Source: Serratia entomophila (GTDB lineage: Bacteria; Pseudomonadota; Gammaproteobacteria; Enterobacterales; Enterobacteriaceae). From it: a DNA stretch of 64,000 bases. The stretch spans positions 3,038,001 to 3,102,000 of the forward strand of contig NZ_CP082787.1 in the NCBI RefSeq assembly GCF_021462285.1, written 5' to 3'. Positions 53,950 through 61,983 of the stretch are shown piece by piece. Numbering within the stretch: position 1 is the stretch's first letter; every line of letters starts with the position of its first letter. The notes beneath the pieces are model-generated. The model was not told the origin of the DNA. It ran no database searches and was given only the letters and a program-made list of their open reading frames with translations. A program made the position numbers and the translations under genes.

Positions 53950-55335
53950 ATGAATACCCTCACCCACACCCTGCTCGACGAAATTTGGCAAAGTATGGGG
54001 TACACCGCAACCCCGGTGGAGCAGATAACTGTCCTGGGCACAGGCGAGCTGGCCTCGGCGTTTCCGGTCACCGAGCTGGCAACCGCCGCCTGGGGAGCAG
54101 CCGGGTTGGCCTGCGCCGAACTGTTCGATAGGCCCGGCGGCGACGCCCGCCAGATCCGGGTCGATCAACGGCTGGCTTCGCTATGGTTCGGCTGGACGCT
54201 AAGACCGCTGGGCTGGAGCCTGCCGGCCGCCTGGGATGCACTGGCCGGAGACTACGCCGCGGCGGATGGTTGGATACGGCTGCACACCAACGCCCCGCAT
54301 CACCGCCAGGCGGTGGAAAAGGTCTTAGGGCCGGCGGCGGATAAAGGCGCGTTGGCGGGAAGAGTACAGGGCTGGCAGAAAAGCGCATTAGAGCAGGCGG
54401 TGATCGAAGCCGGCGGCTGCGCGGCGGAAATGCGCTCCGTCGAAGCCTGGCAGCAGCATATTCAGGGCAAAAGCGTGGCGTTAGAGCCGCTGATCCACGC
54501 CTCGCTGCAGCCGGCGACGGCGCCGCCGAGTTGGCCGCTGCCCCCCGCCCGACCGCTGCATGGCGTCCGGGTGTTGGATCTGACGCGCATCATCGCCGGA
54601 CCGATCGCTACCCGTTTTCTCGCCGGCTTAGGTGCCGACGTGCTGCGCATCGATCCGTACGGCTGGGATGAACCCGCCGTCGAACATGAGGTGATATTAG
54701 GCAAACGCTGCGCACGCCTGAACCTGACCAATGCGCAAGATCGTCAAACCTTTGAACAACTGTTGAAAACCGCCGACATCCTCGTTCACGGCTACCGCGC
54801 CGGGGCGCTGGAGAAATTGGGCTATGGCGTAGAGGAAAGGCGCGCGCTGTCGCCGGGCCTGATCGACATTTGCCTCAATGCCTACGGCTGGACCGGCCCA
54901 TGGCGCGGCCGGCGCGGCTTCGACAGCCTGGTGCAGATGAGCTGCGGCCTGGCAGCAGGAGGCATGACATGGCGCCAGGCGAGCCTGCCGGTGCCGTTGC
55001 CGGTGCAGGCGCTGGATCACGCCACCGGTTATCTGATGGCGGCTGCTGCGTTAACGGGCATGAAACAGCGCCTGGCCCGTGGAACCGGCTACGTCGCCCG
55101 GCTATCGCTGGCGCGCACTGCGCAGCTGTTGCTGGCGCACCCTTACCCGCAGGATCATCGGCAGGAAGCACTGGCGCCGGCAACGGCGGCGGATGAAAAC
55201 CCGCAGTCTGAGCTGACGCACTGGGGCCCGGCGCAACGCCTGCGCGCGCCGTTGAGCCTGACGGGCACCGCACTGCAATGGGCTCTGCCTTCGACGGCGT
55301 TAGGAACCTCACGGCCGGCGTGGCTGCGGCGCTAA
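53950..55335 (+). CDS. Class III CoA-transferase (CaiB/BaiF family)
   Basis: A 461-aa protein of the same extended type as the one at 21851. Its core is in the C-terminal half: GVRVLDLTRIIAGPIATRFLAGLGADVLRID, KRCARLNLTNAQDRQ, DILVHGYRAGALEKLGYG and NAYGWTGPWRGRRGFDSLVQMSCG. The CoA-binding Asp is expected in ALDHATGYL. ATG 53950 follows GAGGAA. The gene is high-GC and looks native, unlike the other copy. It converges on a LysR gene, overlapping it by 4 bp. The substrate is unknown. Confidence 0.85.
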   Translation: MNTLTHTLLDEIWQSMGYTATPVEQITVLGTGELASAFPVTELATAAWGAAGLACAELFDRPGGDARQIRVDQRLASLWFGWTLRPLGWSLPAAWDALAGDYAAADGWIRLHTNAPHHRQAVEKVLGPAADKGALAGRVQGWQKSALEQAVIEAGGCAAEMRSVEAWQQHIQGKSVALEPLIHASLQPATAPPSWPLPPARPLHGVRVLDLTRIIAGPIATRFLAGLGADVLRIDPYGWDEPAVEHEVILGKRCARLNLTNAQDRQTFEQLLKTADILVHGYRAGALEKLGYGVEERRALSPGLIDICLNAYGWTGPWRGRRGFDSLVQMSCGLAAGGMTWRQASLPVPLPVQALDHATGYLMAAAALTGMKQRLARGTGYVARLSLARTAQLLLAHPYPQDHRQEALAPATAADENPQSELTHWGPAQRLRAPLSLTGTALQWALPSTALGTSRPAWLRR

Positions 55336-56210
55336 GCTTCGCTCAACTGCCGCCGCAACCAGGCCAATAATTGTTCCACCGCCGGCGTCAATCCGGCGGC
55401 CTGGGGCCAAACCAGATAAAAATCGCCATCGCCCAGCCGCCGCGCCGCGGCCATCTCCACCAGGCGACCGTCGCCGACGGCGTCGTGCGCCAGAAGGCGC
55501 TTCACCAGCGCAATGCCGAAGCTCTGTTCCGCCGCGCGAATCAATAGCCCGGCGTCGTTGAATAACGCCAGTTGGCGGCCGTAATCCACCTGCTGGTGCG
55601 CCTGGAACCAGACCCGCCAGGGGGTCGCGTCGTGTTCCAACAAGGGCACGTCCGATGCAGCGCTGTCGAACGCCTTCTGCTCGCGCTGCGCCAGCGCCGG
55701 AGAAGCCACCGGCACCACCTCTCCCGACGCGATGCGCTCCGCATACAGCCCCGGCCAACGGCCGCTGCCGATACGGATCGCCGCATCAAACCCTCCCTGC
55801 GCCAAATCCTGCACCGCCAGCGAGGCGTCGATGTCCAGCGCGATATCGGCGCAGGCATCGCGAAAGGCCGGCAGCCGAGGCAACAGCCAATAATGGGCGA
55901 AAGAAGGCAACACGCTAATGCGTAACGAATGGCTTGCCGCAATGCGCCTGACGCGGCCAACCCCCCTCTGCAGCGCCAGCAGCGCCGGTTCAGCCACCGC
56001 CAACAGTTCACGCCCCGCCGCATTCAGCCTCAACCCGCGCCCGCGGCGTTCGAACAGCGGGCAGCCGATCGCCTGTTCAAGCTGCTGAATTTGTTGGCTG
56101 ACCGCCCCGTGGGTCAGATGCACCTGCTGGGCCGTGGCGCGCAGGTTTTCCAACCGCGCGGCAATCACGAAGGTCGGCAGGATGTGCAAGGGTATGCGGT
56201 CATTCAACAT
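55332..56210 (-). CDS. LysR-type regulator (GcvA-like)
   Basis: A 292-aa LysR protein of the GcvA branch: LHILPTFVIAARLENLRATAQQVHLTHGAVSQQIQQLE forms the HTH, and RISVLPSFAHYWLLPRLPAF opens the effector domain. It is divergent from the PLP-dependent decarboxylase gene (98-bp spacer), its most likely target, and convergent with the CoA-transferase gene. The ligand is unknown; an amino acid would fit. Confidence 0.9.
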   Translation of the reverse strand: MLNDRIPLHILPTFVIAARLENLRATAQQVHLTHGAVSQQIQQLEQAIGCPLFERRGRGLRLNAAGRELLAVAEPALLALQRGVGRVRRIAASHSLRISVLPSFAHYWLLPRLPAFRDACADIALDIDASLAVQDLAQGGFDAAIRIGSGRWPGLYAERIASGEVVPVASPALAQREQKAFDSAASDVPLLEHDATPWRVWFQAHQQVDYGRQLALFNDAGLLIRAAEQSFGIALVKRLLAHDAVGDGRLVEMAAARRLGDGDFYLVWPQAAGLTPAVEQLLAWLRRQLSEA

Positions 56211-56308
56211 TGGTTAGCCTGACTATCCAAAAGAGTCATTTTTTATCGATTTCGACGCCAATGCAAATGAACTATGGTTAGGCATCGCCTTTTTCTTTCG
56301 GAGTCATT

Positions 56309-57724
56309 ATGCACCCAGGTTTGCAGCAGGATCTTGAGCAGTTCCCACAGATACTCGAACGCACTCGTCAAATCGCGGAAAATTTTCTGGCCGGGCTAAA
56401 ACAGCGGCCGGTCTGTCCACCGCTGGAACGGCAGCAGCTGCAGCCGGGTGACGAGCAGTTGGCGCAGAGCGGCACCGGCGCCCTGGCCGCGCTGGACGAT
56501 TTTTGGCGGCACTATGAAGCCGGCATCTCCGCCAGCGCCGGGCCACGCTATTTCGGCTTCGTCACCGGCGGCGCCACTCCGGCGGCGGTAGCGGCGGACT
56601 GGCTGGTTAGCATTATCGACCAAAATAGCCAATTGAGCCACGATACCATCGCCGCGGCGATAGAGTTGGCGACCATCGAGCAATTGAAATCGCTGCTTGG
56701 GCTGCCGGAAACGCACAGCGGCAGCTTTGTCAGCGGCGCGACCATGGCCAACTTCGCCGGTCTGGCTATCGGCAGGCAGTGGCTGGGCCAGCAACGCGGC
56801 ATTGATGTGGCTCAGCAAGGCCTGGCGGCGCTGGGGGAGATCCAGGTGCTGGCCGCCAATCCGCACGCCAGCAGCATAAAGGCGCTCAGCATGTTGGGCA
56901 TCGGCCGCCACGCGCTGAAGACCATCGCCAGCCTGCCGCATTCCGAGGCGATAGATACCCAGGCGTTAGAACGCCATCTGGCCGCCAGCGCGGGCGTACC
57001 CACGTTGGTGCTGGCCAGCGCCGGCACGGTCAATACCGTTACCTTTGACGATTTGCCGCGTCTGCTGGCGCTGCGTGAGCGCTATCCTTTTTGGCTGCAC
57101 GTTGATGCGGCATTTGGCGGCGTAGCCGCCTGCTCGCCACGGTACGCTCCCCTGCTGGCCGGCTGGCAACAGGCGGACTCCATCACCGTCGATGCGCATA
57201 AATGGTTGAACGTGCCCTATGACAGCGCAATCCAGTTCACCCGCCATCTGGCGCTGCAGATGCAGGTGTTTCAAAACCACTCGGCCTACCTGGAAGCGCC
57301 AACCTTGCGGCCGGACAACTATTTGCACCTGACGCCGGAAAATTCGCGGCGCTTCCGCGCCCTGCCGCTGTGGCTGGCGTTAAAGGCCTACGGCCGCGAC
57401 GGCATGCGGGACATCGTCGAGCGCAACGTCAGACTGGCGCGCCTGCTAGGGGCAGAACTTGCCGCCAGCGACGATTTCCGCCTGCTGGCGCCGGTTAATC
57501 TGAACGTGGTGTGTTTCGCCCTGAACCAGGCCGCAGGCGATGCCGCTGCGGCGCGTGACCGCTTTATCGCCCGGCTGGACGCTCACGGCGTGGTGCGCTG
57601 TACGCCAACCCTGTATAACGGCCAGCCGGGCATTCGCGCAGCCTTGGTCAACTGGATGACGGAGGAAGAAGATATTCGGCAAACGCTGGCCTCACTGCAC
57701 CACTGTCTGCCGGAACAAATATGA
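56309..57724 (+). CDS. PLP-dependent group II decarboxylase-like enzyme
   Basis: A 471-aa member of the pyridoxal-dependent decarboxylase family (glutamate/aromatic amino acid decarboxylase superfamily). The PLP lysine is in TVDAHKWLNVPYD, the cofactor Asp in WLHVDAAFGG, and GSFVSGATMANFAGL is the usual substrate-side motif. Members act on amino acids such as aspartate, DOPA, glutamate or 2,4-diaminobutyrate. Which one applies here cannot be read from the sequence. It is next to a divergent LysR regulator. Confidence 0.88.
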   Translation: MHPGLQQDLEQFPQILERTRQIAENFLAGLKQRPVCPPLERQQLQPGDEQLAQSGTGALAALDDFWRHYEAGISASAGPRYFGFVTGGATPAAVAADWLVSIIDQNSQLSHDTIAAAIELATIEQLKSLLGLPETHSGSFVSGATMANFAGLAIGRQWLGQQRGIDVAQQGLAALGEIQVLAANPHASSIKALSMLGIGRHALKTIASLPHSEAIDTQALERHLAASAGVPTLVLASAGTVNTVTFDDLPRLLALRERYPFWLHVDAAFGGVAACSPRYAPLLAGWQQADSITVDAHKWLNVPYDSAIQFTRHLALQMQVFQNHSAYLEAPTLRPDNYLHLTPENSRRFRALPLWLALKAYGRDGMRDIVERNVRLARLLGAELAASDDFRLLAPVNLNVVCFALNQAAGDAAAARDRFIARLDAHGVVRCTPTLYNGQPGIRAALVNWMTEEEDIRQTLASLHHCLPEQI

Positions 57725-57735
57725 AGCTTACCGGC

Positions 57736-58440
57736 TCATTGCGCCTGAAATGCCTGCAGGCGCTGCTTTTGCAGCCCGCTGTCGCTGATATTATCCGCAG
57801 ACAGCCAACGGCCAAACGCCTCGCGCACCGCCGGCCACTCGCCGTCGATGATCGACAGCCAGTCGGTGTCGCGGTTACGCCCCTTGACGACGATCGCCTG
57901 GCGGAAGGTTCCCTCATAGCGGAAACCGAACCGCTCGGCGGCCTGGCGCGAAGGCAAATTGCGGCTGTCGCATTTCCATTCGCAGCGGCGGTAGCCAAGA
58001 TCGTCAAACACGTGCTTCAGCATCAGGAAGATGGCTTCACTGCCGACCACTCGGCGTTTCATCAGCGGGGACCAGTTGATGGAGCCCAGTTCGATCACGC
58101 CGTTGCCCGAGTCGATACGCAAGAAGGCGCAGGTGCCAATCGCTTTGCCGCTGGCCTGATCGATGACGGCCATGGTTTTTCTGTCGGGGCCGTTGGCCTG
58201 CGTCTGCAGGTACTGATCGAACGCCGCCGGCGTCTCCGGCCGTTCGCAAAAGAGATAGGTCCAGTCGCGGCCATCCTCCGCCAGCTGGTAAGCCCGGTAG
58301 AGTTCGGCGGCCCGGCGTTCCGCCGACAGCGGCTCCAGGCGACAAAAGCGCCCCTGCAATACGTCGTTTCCGGGGTCACCCGCCGGCTGCCAGTTGTCTA
58401 AAGCGTCGCCTACCGGCTGCCCATATTGGTTATGTCTCAC
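57736..58440 (-). CDS. GNAT N-acetyltransferase (RimJ/RimL type)
   Basis: A 234-aa acetyltransferase. The start is GTG at 58440, giving RHNQYGQPVGDALDNW as N-terminus, a beginning shared by many proteins of this subfamily; GGGAG precedes it by 5 bases. Core motifs are GRFCRLEPLSAERRAAELYRA, SGKAIGTCAFLRIDSGNGVIELG and RRCEWKCDSRNLPSRQAAERFGFRYEG, with the acetyl-CoA binding region near the last. A longer frame from 58527 is unlikely. The acceptor substrate is unknown. Confidence 0.85.
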   Translation of the reverse strand: MRHNQYGQPVGDALDNWQPAGDPGNDVLQGRFCRLEPLSAERRAAELYRAYQLAEDGRDWTYLFCERPETPAAFDQYLQTQANGPDRKTMAVIDQASGKAIGTCAFLRIDSGNGVIELGSINWSPLMKRRVVGSEAIFLMLKHVFDDLGYRRCEWKCDSRNLPSRQAAERFGFRYEGTFRQAIVVKGRNRDTDWLSIIDGEWPAVREAFGRWLSADNISDSGLQKQRLQAFQAQ

Positions 58441-59175
58441 TGCCGCTCCCGTTGTGATGCCCGCAGCAGGCAAATTAAGGTCATACCCGAGCAGAAACAA
58501 CTCCGACCTGCCGCCGCTTTTCGCCATTGACGCCGCAGGCCACGATAGTTCAGAGAAATAAATTAATCACCCGATAAAATCAGTCCCATCACCTTATAAT
58601 GTTAAAAACATTACTATAACCCATTGTTATATAGCGACTTACCTTAACAAACCAACGGCGTTATGTTAACGAATTGTAATGTATCAATTGATTTTCTGAT
58701 AAAAATGGAAAAGATTATCATTACAAATAGCAGCAAAAATAATCATAACAAATTGATTATAAAAGGAAATAAATAGACATAAGCAGCCCAAACCAAGAGC
58801 GCACCGCTTACAAAACGGGCGAGAAAACGTTAAAAAAACAACACATGAATTTTTTTTAAGATTTTTCCTAACAATCTAAAATTTCATTTCGTGACATGAT
58901 GAACAGAATCACCACGAAAGTTACCCACAGGTACAGGGTTCAAGTGCCGGTTAGGGTTCTCGGGCAGCGGGCTCGGTGCCGGAACATTACTCTGACTTAA
59001 GCTAAACTTATAGATTCACGCGGTTAATAAGTTTAGCATGAAAATATCATTGAGCGCCGTTGCGTTTATTGATAGAACACTCTTTATTAAGTGAAATATT
59101 GAACCATTTTTGCCTTTCGGCTTTAGGCTTTTTCTCATATTACCGCGGTAAAACGGATTTAAGTGGGGGTGCGAT
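58441..59175. other. Long AT-rich region upstream of rcsA
   Basis: 735 bp without a gene I can support. Distinct elements are the inverted repeat TTTCGTG/CACGAAA (58887-58919), a GC-rich patch at 58945-58985 and the 11-bp inverted repeat at 59001-59037. The region 58560-58860 is strongly AT-rich, as often seen for DNA silenced by H-NS. Confidence 0.6.
59001..59037. promoter_or_regulatory. 11-bp perfect inverted repeat upstream of rcsA
   Basis: GCTAAACTTAT and ATAAGTTTAGC separated by 15 bases, ending about 139 bp before the rcsA start. It overlaps a TAAG-N5-CTTA element that could be part of an autoregulatory site. Confidence 0.5.
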
Positions 59176-59805
59176 ATGCCAACAATTATCATGGATTCAT
59201 GTAGCTATACCAGGTTAGGTTTAACAGACTATCTTACGGCGCATGGTGTGAAAAAACGCCATATTAACGCCATCAACGATATTGACGGCTTGCACGAGAA
59301 ATGCAGTAAACTTAAGCCCAGTCTGGTGTTTATTAACGAAGATTGCTTCATACACGAAGCTAATGCCACCGAACGAATAAAACGGGTGATCTCTCTGCAC
59401 CCCGATACGTTATTCTTCATTTTCATGGCGATCACCAACGTACATTTTGACGATTACTTATATGTTCGTAAAAATGTCATTATCTCGTCAAAATCCATCA
59501 AGCCAGAGACTATGAATCAGTTACTTAGTCACTATCTTGAGAAAAAAGCGCCCCGTGCGGAAAAGCTTTCTTTGGATAAAACGCCGGTGACGTTGAGCCA
59601 GACGGAGTCCAACATGCTGCGCATGTGGATGTCCGGTCAGGGAACCATCCAGATATCCGACCAGATGCAGATAAAGGCAAAAACCGTTTCTTCCCACAAA
59701 GGAAACATCAAACGGAAAATAAAAACGCACAACAAGCAGATCATTTATCATGTTGTTCGTTTAACCGATACGTTGACCAGTGGAATATTTGTTAATAGCC
59801 GCTGA
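59176..59805 (+). CDS. rcsA: Capsule transcription activator RcsA
   Basis: A 209-aa LuxR-type protein very close to E. coli RcsA ([45 protein letters not shown]). The C-terminal HTH ([40 protein letters not shown]) is nearly identical. RcsA pairs with phosphorylated RcsB to activate capsule or exopolysaccharide genes and to modulate motility. The receiver-like N-terminal region has no phosphorylatable Asp pattern, as in E. coli. It lies beside dsrB, as in other enterobacteria. Confidence 0.96.
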   Translation: MPTIIMDSCSYTRLGLTDYLTAHGVKKRHINAINDIDGLHEKCSKLKPSLVFINEDCFIHEANATERIKRVISLHPDTLFFIFMAITNVHFDDYLYVRKNVIISSKSIKPETMNQLLSHYLEKKAPRAEKLSLDKTPVTLSQTESNMLRMWMSGQGTIQISDQMQIKAKTVSSHKGNIKRKIKTHNKQIIYHVVRLTDTLTSGIFVNSR

Positions 59806-59890
59806 TTGCCTGCGGCCTCAAGAGATTACATTCGGCCTGATTCTTACGCCAACGACGGCGATTTAAGACCTTGGGAAAACCAGCATAGCG

Positions 59891-59921
59891 ACTCGCGACG
59901 ATATTCTCTATCGCCGCGAGT
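59891..59921. other. 12-bp stem hairpin between rcsA and dsrB
   Basis: Arms ACTCGCGACGAT/ATCGCCGCGAGT with one mismatch and a 7-base loop (ATTCTCT). There is no T-run. It could stabilise the rcsA transcript end. It is not recognisable as DsrA, the sRNA found here in E. coli. Confidence 0.5.
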
Positions 59922-60028
59922 ATTGCTGTGGGCACGAATAAAAATTCCTATTCGGCAGAGATAATTACATTATGGACGATCACCCAAGGAAACCAATTGG
60001 CGAGACCGCCCTTCTCGCGCCGCCGAGG

Positions 60029-60229
60029 TTATTTTGTTGACGTATGGCGCGGCTCGACAAAAGTGCCGTCGCGGCTGTCGATCTCATTGAAGAACCAGAC
60101 CCCCGCAGGATAGTCCTCCAGCGCAACCAGGTACATCGTTCCCTCGTTGAACTCCTCTACCGCCAGAATCACCCCTTCGCGCCGTGGGCCGCCATCTGTC
60201 TTCACCGTCACCCGATCCTGCACTTTCAT
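60029..60229 (-). CDS. dsrB: DsrB protein
   Basis: A 66-aa protein closely matching E. coli DsrB ([45 protein letters not shown]). The ATG at 60229 has GGGGA at good spacing; upstream in-frame ATGs at 60241 and 60244 lack one. Function is unknown even in E. coli. Its position opposite rcsA is conserved. The last residues (EPRHTSTK) differ from the E. coli end. Confidence 0.93.
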   Translation of the reverse strand: MKVQDRVTVKTDGGPRREGVILAVEEFNEGTMYLVALEDYPAGVWFFNEIDSRDGTFVEPRHTSTK

Positions 60230-60407
60230 GTCATTCCCCATCATTTGTCATTGATGTCAGTGTATTACAAAATGAATCGAGAAAAACACCCTGCGGCTGC
60301 AATCAGCCCACAGTCCTGAGCGTCTCTAAAGCGTAGCAGCCGAGTGGATTTTCACTTTCTTAACGCTTTGCCCGCAGAATCTTAAGCGGCCGGCGGGTAG
60401 TCTGTAT

Positions 60408-60490
60408 CCAGGTGCTTCCCCCCCAGAGAGGCGCCTGCAAATGAAGAAGTAACAAGGAACTTTTGCCCGCTGACTTGCGGGCTTTTTTTT
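60408..60490 (+). ncRNA. Candidate small RNA before cspC (opposite strand)
   Basis: A potential 80-90-nt RNA: a 5' stem CAGGTGC/GCGCCTG (60409-60437) with a C-rich loop, a single-stranded A-rich part with AAGAAG, then a strong intrinsic terminator. No ORF of more than a few codons lies between. The promoter is not clear, so the 5' end is a guess. It is convergent with cspC and is separated from the cspC terminator by about 24 bp. Confidence 0.45.
60465..60490 (+). terminator. Intrinsic terminator
   Basis: Perfect stem GCCCGC-TGACTT-GCGGGC followed by T8. No protein gene on this strand ends here, which is the main argument for a small RNA upstream. Confidence 0.85.
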
Positions 60491-60513
60491 GGCCGCAGCC
60501 AAATTGCAGGCAC

Positions 60514-60540
60514 AAAAAAACCCGCCTTGGCGGGTTTTTA
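60514..60540 (-). terminator. Terminator of cspC
   Basis: Stem CCCGCC/GGCGGG flanked by A7 on one side and TTTTT on the other, so it can work in both directions. It lies about 20 bp after the cspC stop. Confidence 0.9.
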
Positions 60541-60559
60541 TTAATCAGCAGAGAGCCGA

Positions 60560-60772
60560 TTAGATAGCGGTAACGTTAGCCGCTGATGGACCTTTAGCAC
60601 CGTTCTCGATAGAGAACTGTACGTTCTGGCCTTCTGCCAGGGTCTTGAAGCCTTGATCCTGGATTGCAGAGAAGTGTACGAACACGTCTTTGCTGCCGTC
60701 TGCTGGAGTGATGAAACCGAAACCTTTAGACTCGTTGAACCACTTCACTTGACCTTTGATCATGTTAGACAT
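60560..60772 (-). CDS. cspC: Cold-shock-domain protein, CspC/CspE type
   Basis: A 70-aa single cold-shock domain with RNP1 (KGFGFI) and RNP2 (VFVHF). The stretch [20 protein letters not shown] and [12 protein letters not shown] match CspC of E. coli, while the end ([14 protein letters not shown]) also resembles CspE. The proximity to rcsA and small size favour CspC. It binds single-stranded RNA and DNA and melts weak structure. The Shine-Dalgarno AAGGAAA is 8 bases before ATG. No cspA-like long cold-box leader is recognised. Confidence 0.92.
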   Translation of the reverse strand: MSNMIKGQVKWFNESKGFGFITPADGSKDVFVHFSAIQDQGFKTLAEGQNVQFSIENGAKGPSAANVTAI

Positions 60773-61157
60773 GTCTAATTTCCTTCAATAATAAATGTAA
60801 GCCACCATGGGCATGTTATAGCCGGTCATCAGTTACTTATGGAGGCACTAGAAAGGAAATTCGTCAGAGAAGAGCTATCTAGGATAACGCTTTAAATTTG
60901 AACTACTTTACTCAAAATGTCGTGCATAAATAGGTCTGTACCACAGGCCGGGAATCATTAACTCATGACCGGGCTTTAATAGCAACTCTTTTTGTCGCCC
61001 CCGGGCGGAAAGCGGCGTTAAACGCGCAGGATTTGAACCTGTTAGCTGCTTTTTTCAGCGTTGCTTCAACCGGTTAGCCAACGCCGGCGGCGTGCGGCCA
61101 TACCGATTTAAGAGTTATCCCTATTTCTGCCGCCGCAGGCGTTGCTTACAATATGCC
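60773..61157. other. Region between cspC and the 61158 sRNA candidate
   Basis: 385 bp without a supportable gene. The minus strand is the cspC leader side; an 11-codon frame (60892-60927, MHDILSKVVQI) starts vaguely like E. coli YobF but has no Shine-Dalgarno. The plus strand is promoter-side DNA of the next candidate RNA. Confidence 0.5.
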
Positions 61158-61238
61158 TTGTTCACCACTCCTCCTGGTGCTGGACAATACAAGCTGTGTT
61201 GCAAATTTTTATGCGCCTCCCTATAGGCGCTTTTTTTT
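61158..61238 (+). ncRNA. Candidate small RNA with CU-rich loop
   Basis: A predicted RNA of about 80 nt. A -10-like TACAAT (61147-61152) suggests a start near 61158. The first hairpin is CACCA-CTCCTCC-TGGTG (61163-61179); its CU-rich loop is complementary to Shine-Dalgarno sequence. An unstructured A/U-rich part follows, suited to Hfq, and then a strong intrinsic terminator. The -35 is weak. An ORF from 61153 runs through the terminator and is not credible as a gene. Confidence 0.55.
61213..61238 (+). terminator. Intrinsic terminator
   Basis: Perfect stem GCGCCT-CCCTAT-AGGCGC followed by T8; no protein gene ends before it. Confidence 0.88.
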
Positions 61239-61343
61239 GCCTGCAACTTCAATAATGCGGCGTTACGGAATGCTCTCATTGTCTCCCCATATGATGCCTG
61301 TCACAACTATGCCCTCATGCCATTCTTATTGGAGGTAGTACAG

Positions 61344-61469
61344 ATGGAGATAGAATCGATGGCACTCCTGGCCGTTCTGGCCGGGCTGATTGGCGTTGCG
61401 GGCTATGCGCTGTATCGGTATTTCAAAGCGCATCAGAAGAAGACCCTGCTGCGCCCACCCGGCCGGTAA
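61344..61469 (+). CDS. Small single-helix membrane protein, 41 aa
   Basis: An ORF read directly from the DNA, with a clear GGAGG Shine-Dalgarno 8 bases before ATG. The protein is MEIESM, then a hydrophobic helix (ALLAVLAGLIGVAGYALYRYF), then a basic tail (KAHQKKTLLRPPGR). This would place the N-terminus outside and the tail in the cytoplasm. I do not recognise it. It is between a terminator and the next unknown gene. Confidence 0.7.
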   Translation: MEIESMALLAVLAGLIGVAGYALYRYFKAHQKKTLLRPPGR

Positions 61470-61609
61470 CCCACCGTTTTAACGAAAGCGTGCGGCCGGT
61501 CTCAGGCCGCACATTTGCTGACTGTCATGCGTTTATCACAAAATTGTAACAATACGGCCATATGATATCCGCGATTATCCGCACTGGCTCAACACCAAGG
61601 ATTTCGCTT

Positions 61610-61819
61610 ATGACCACTATTAAAGCTGCAAATCACCAGGAAGCAGAAACGCTGATCCGTTCAGGAACGGCAAAGAAAATCGAATTGGCTTATGACATCG
61701 ACAGCGACGACTTTTTCCAGCTCGCCAGCCTGTGGTGTGATAAAGGTGCCAAAATCTCTAAAGGGAAAGAGCACTTTATCGTCTCGTTGAAAGGTTTTCG
61801 CATTCCGCCAAACGACTGA
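61610..61819 (+). CDS. Unknown small protein, 69 aa
   Basis: A soluble, mixed-charge protein (TTIKAANHQEAETLIRSGTA; FFQLASLWCDKGAKISKGKE; SLKGFRIPPND) without signal or helix. ATG 61610 follows AAGGA; the longer frame from 61562 is less likely. The alternating alpha/beta look and short length suggest a small single-domain protein. I do not know the family. Confidence 0.7.
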   Translation: MTTIKAANHQEAETLIRSGTAKKIELAYDIDSDDFFQLASLWCDKGAKISKGKEHFIVSLKGFRIPPND

Positions 61820-61983
61820 TGCTCAGCCGCCCTCTGCGGCGGCGTCTTCTTTCCTCCGAGAAAAATCGCCCTATCTGCTACATTCTCCAGATCGCCTTTC
61901 ACTAAGATAACGGTTGGTTTTTTTACGGCTGGCGCGTATCTAGAAGGTAAGCGCGCCTGCATACTCTGCGAGGAGAAACGGCA

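Noticed and set aside
60892..60927. 11-codon frame MHDILSKVVQI as a yobF homologue upstream of cspC
   Set aside because: Only a few residues resemble YobF, it is much shorter, and there is no Shine-Dalgarno.
61153..61338. 61-codon frame starting at 61153
   Set aside because: It runs through a perfect intrinsic terminator (61213-61238) and has no Shine-Dalgarno; the RNA interpretation fits better.
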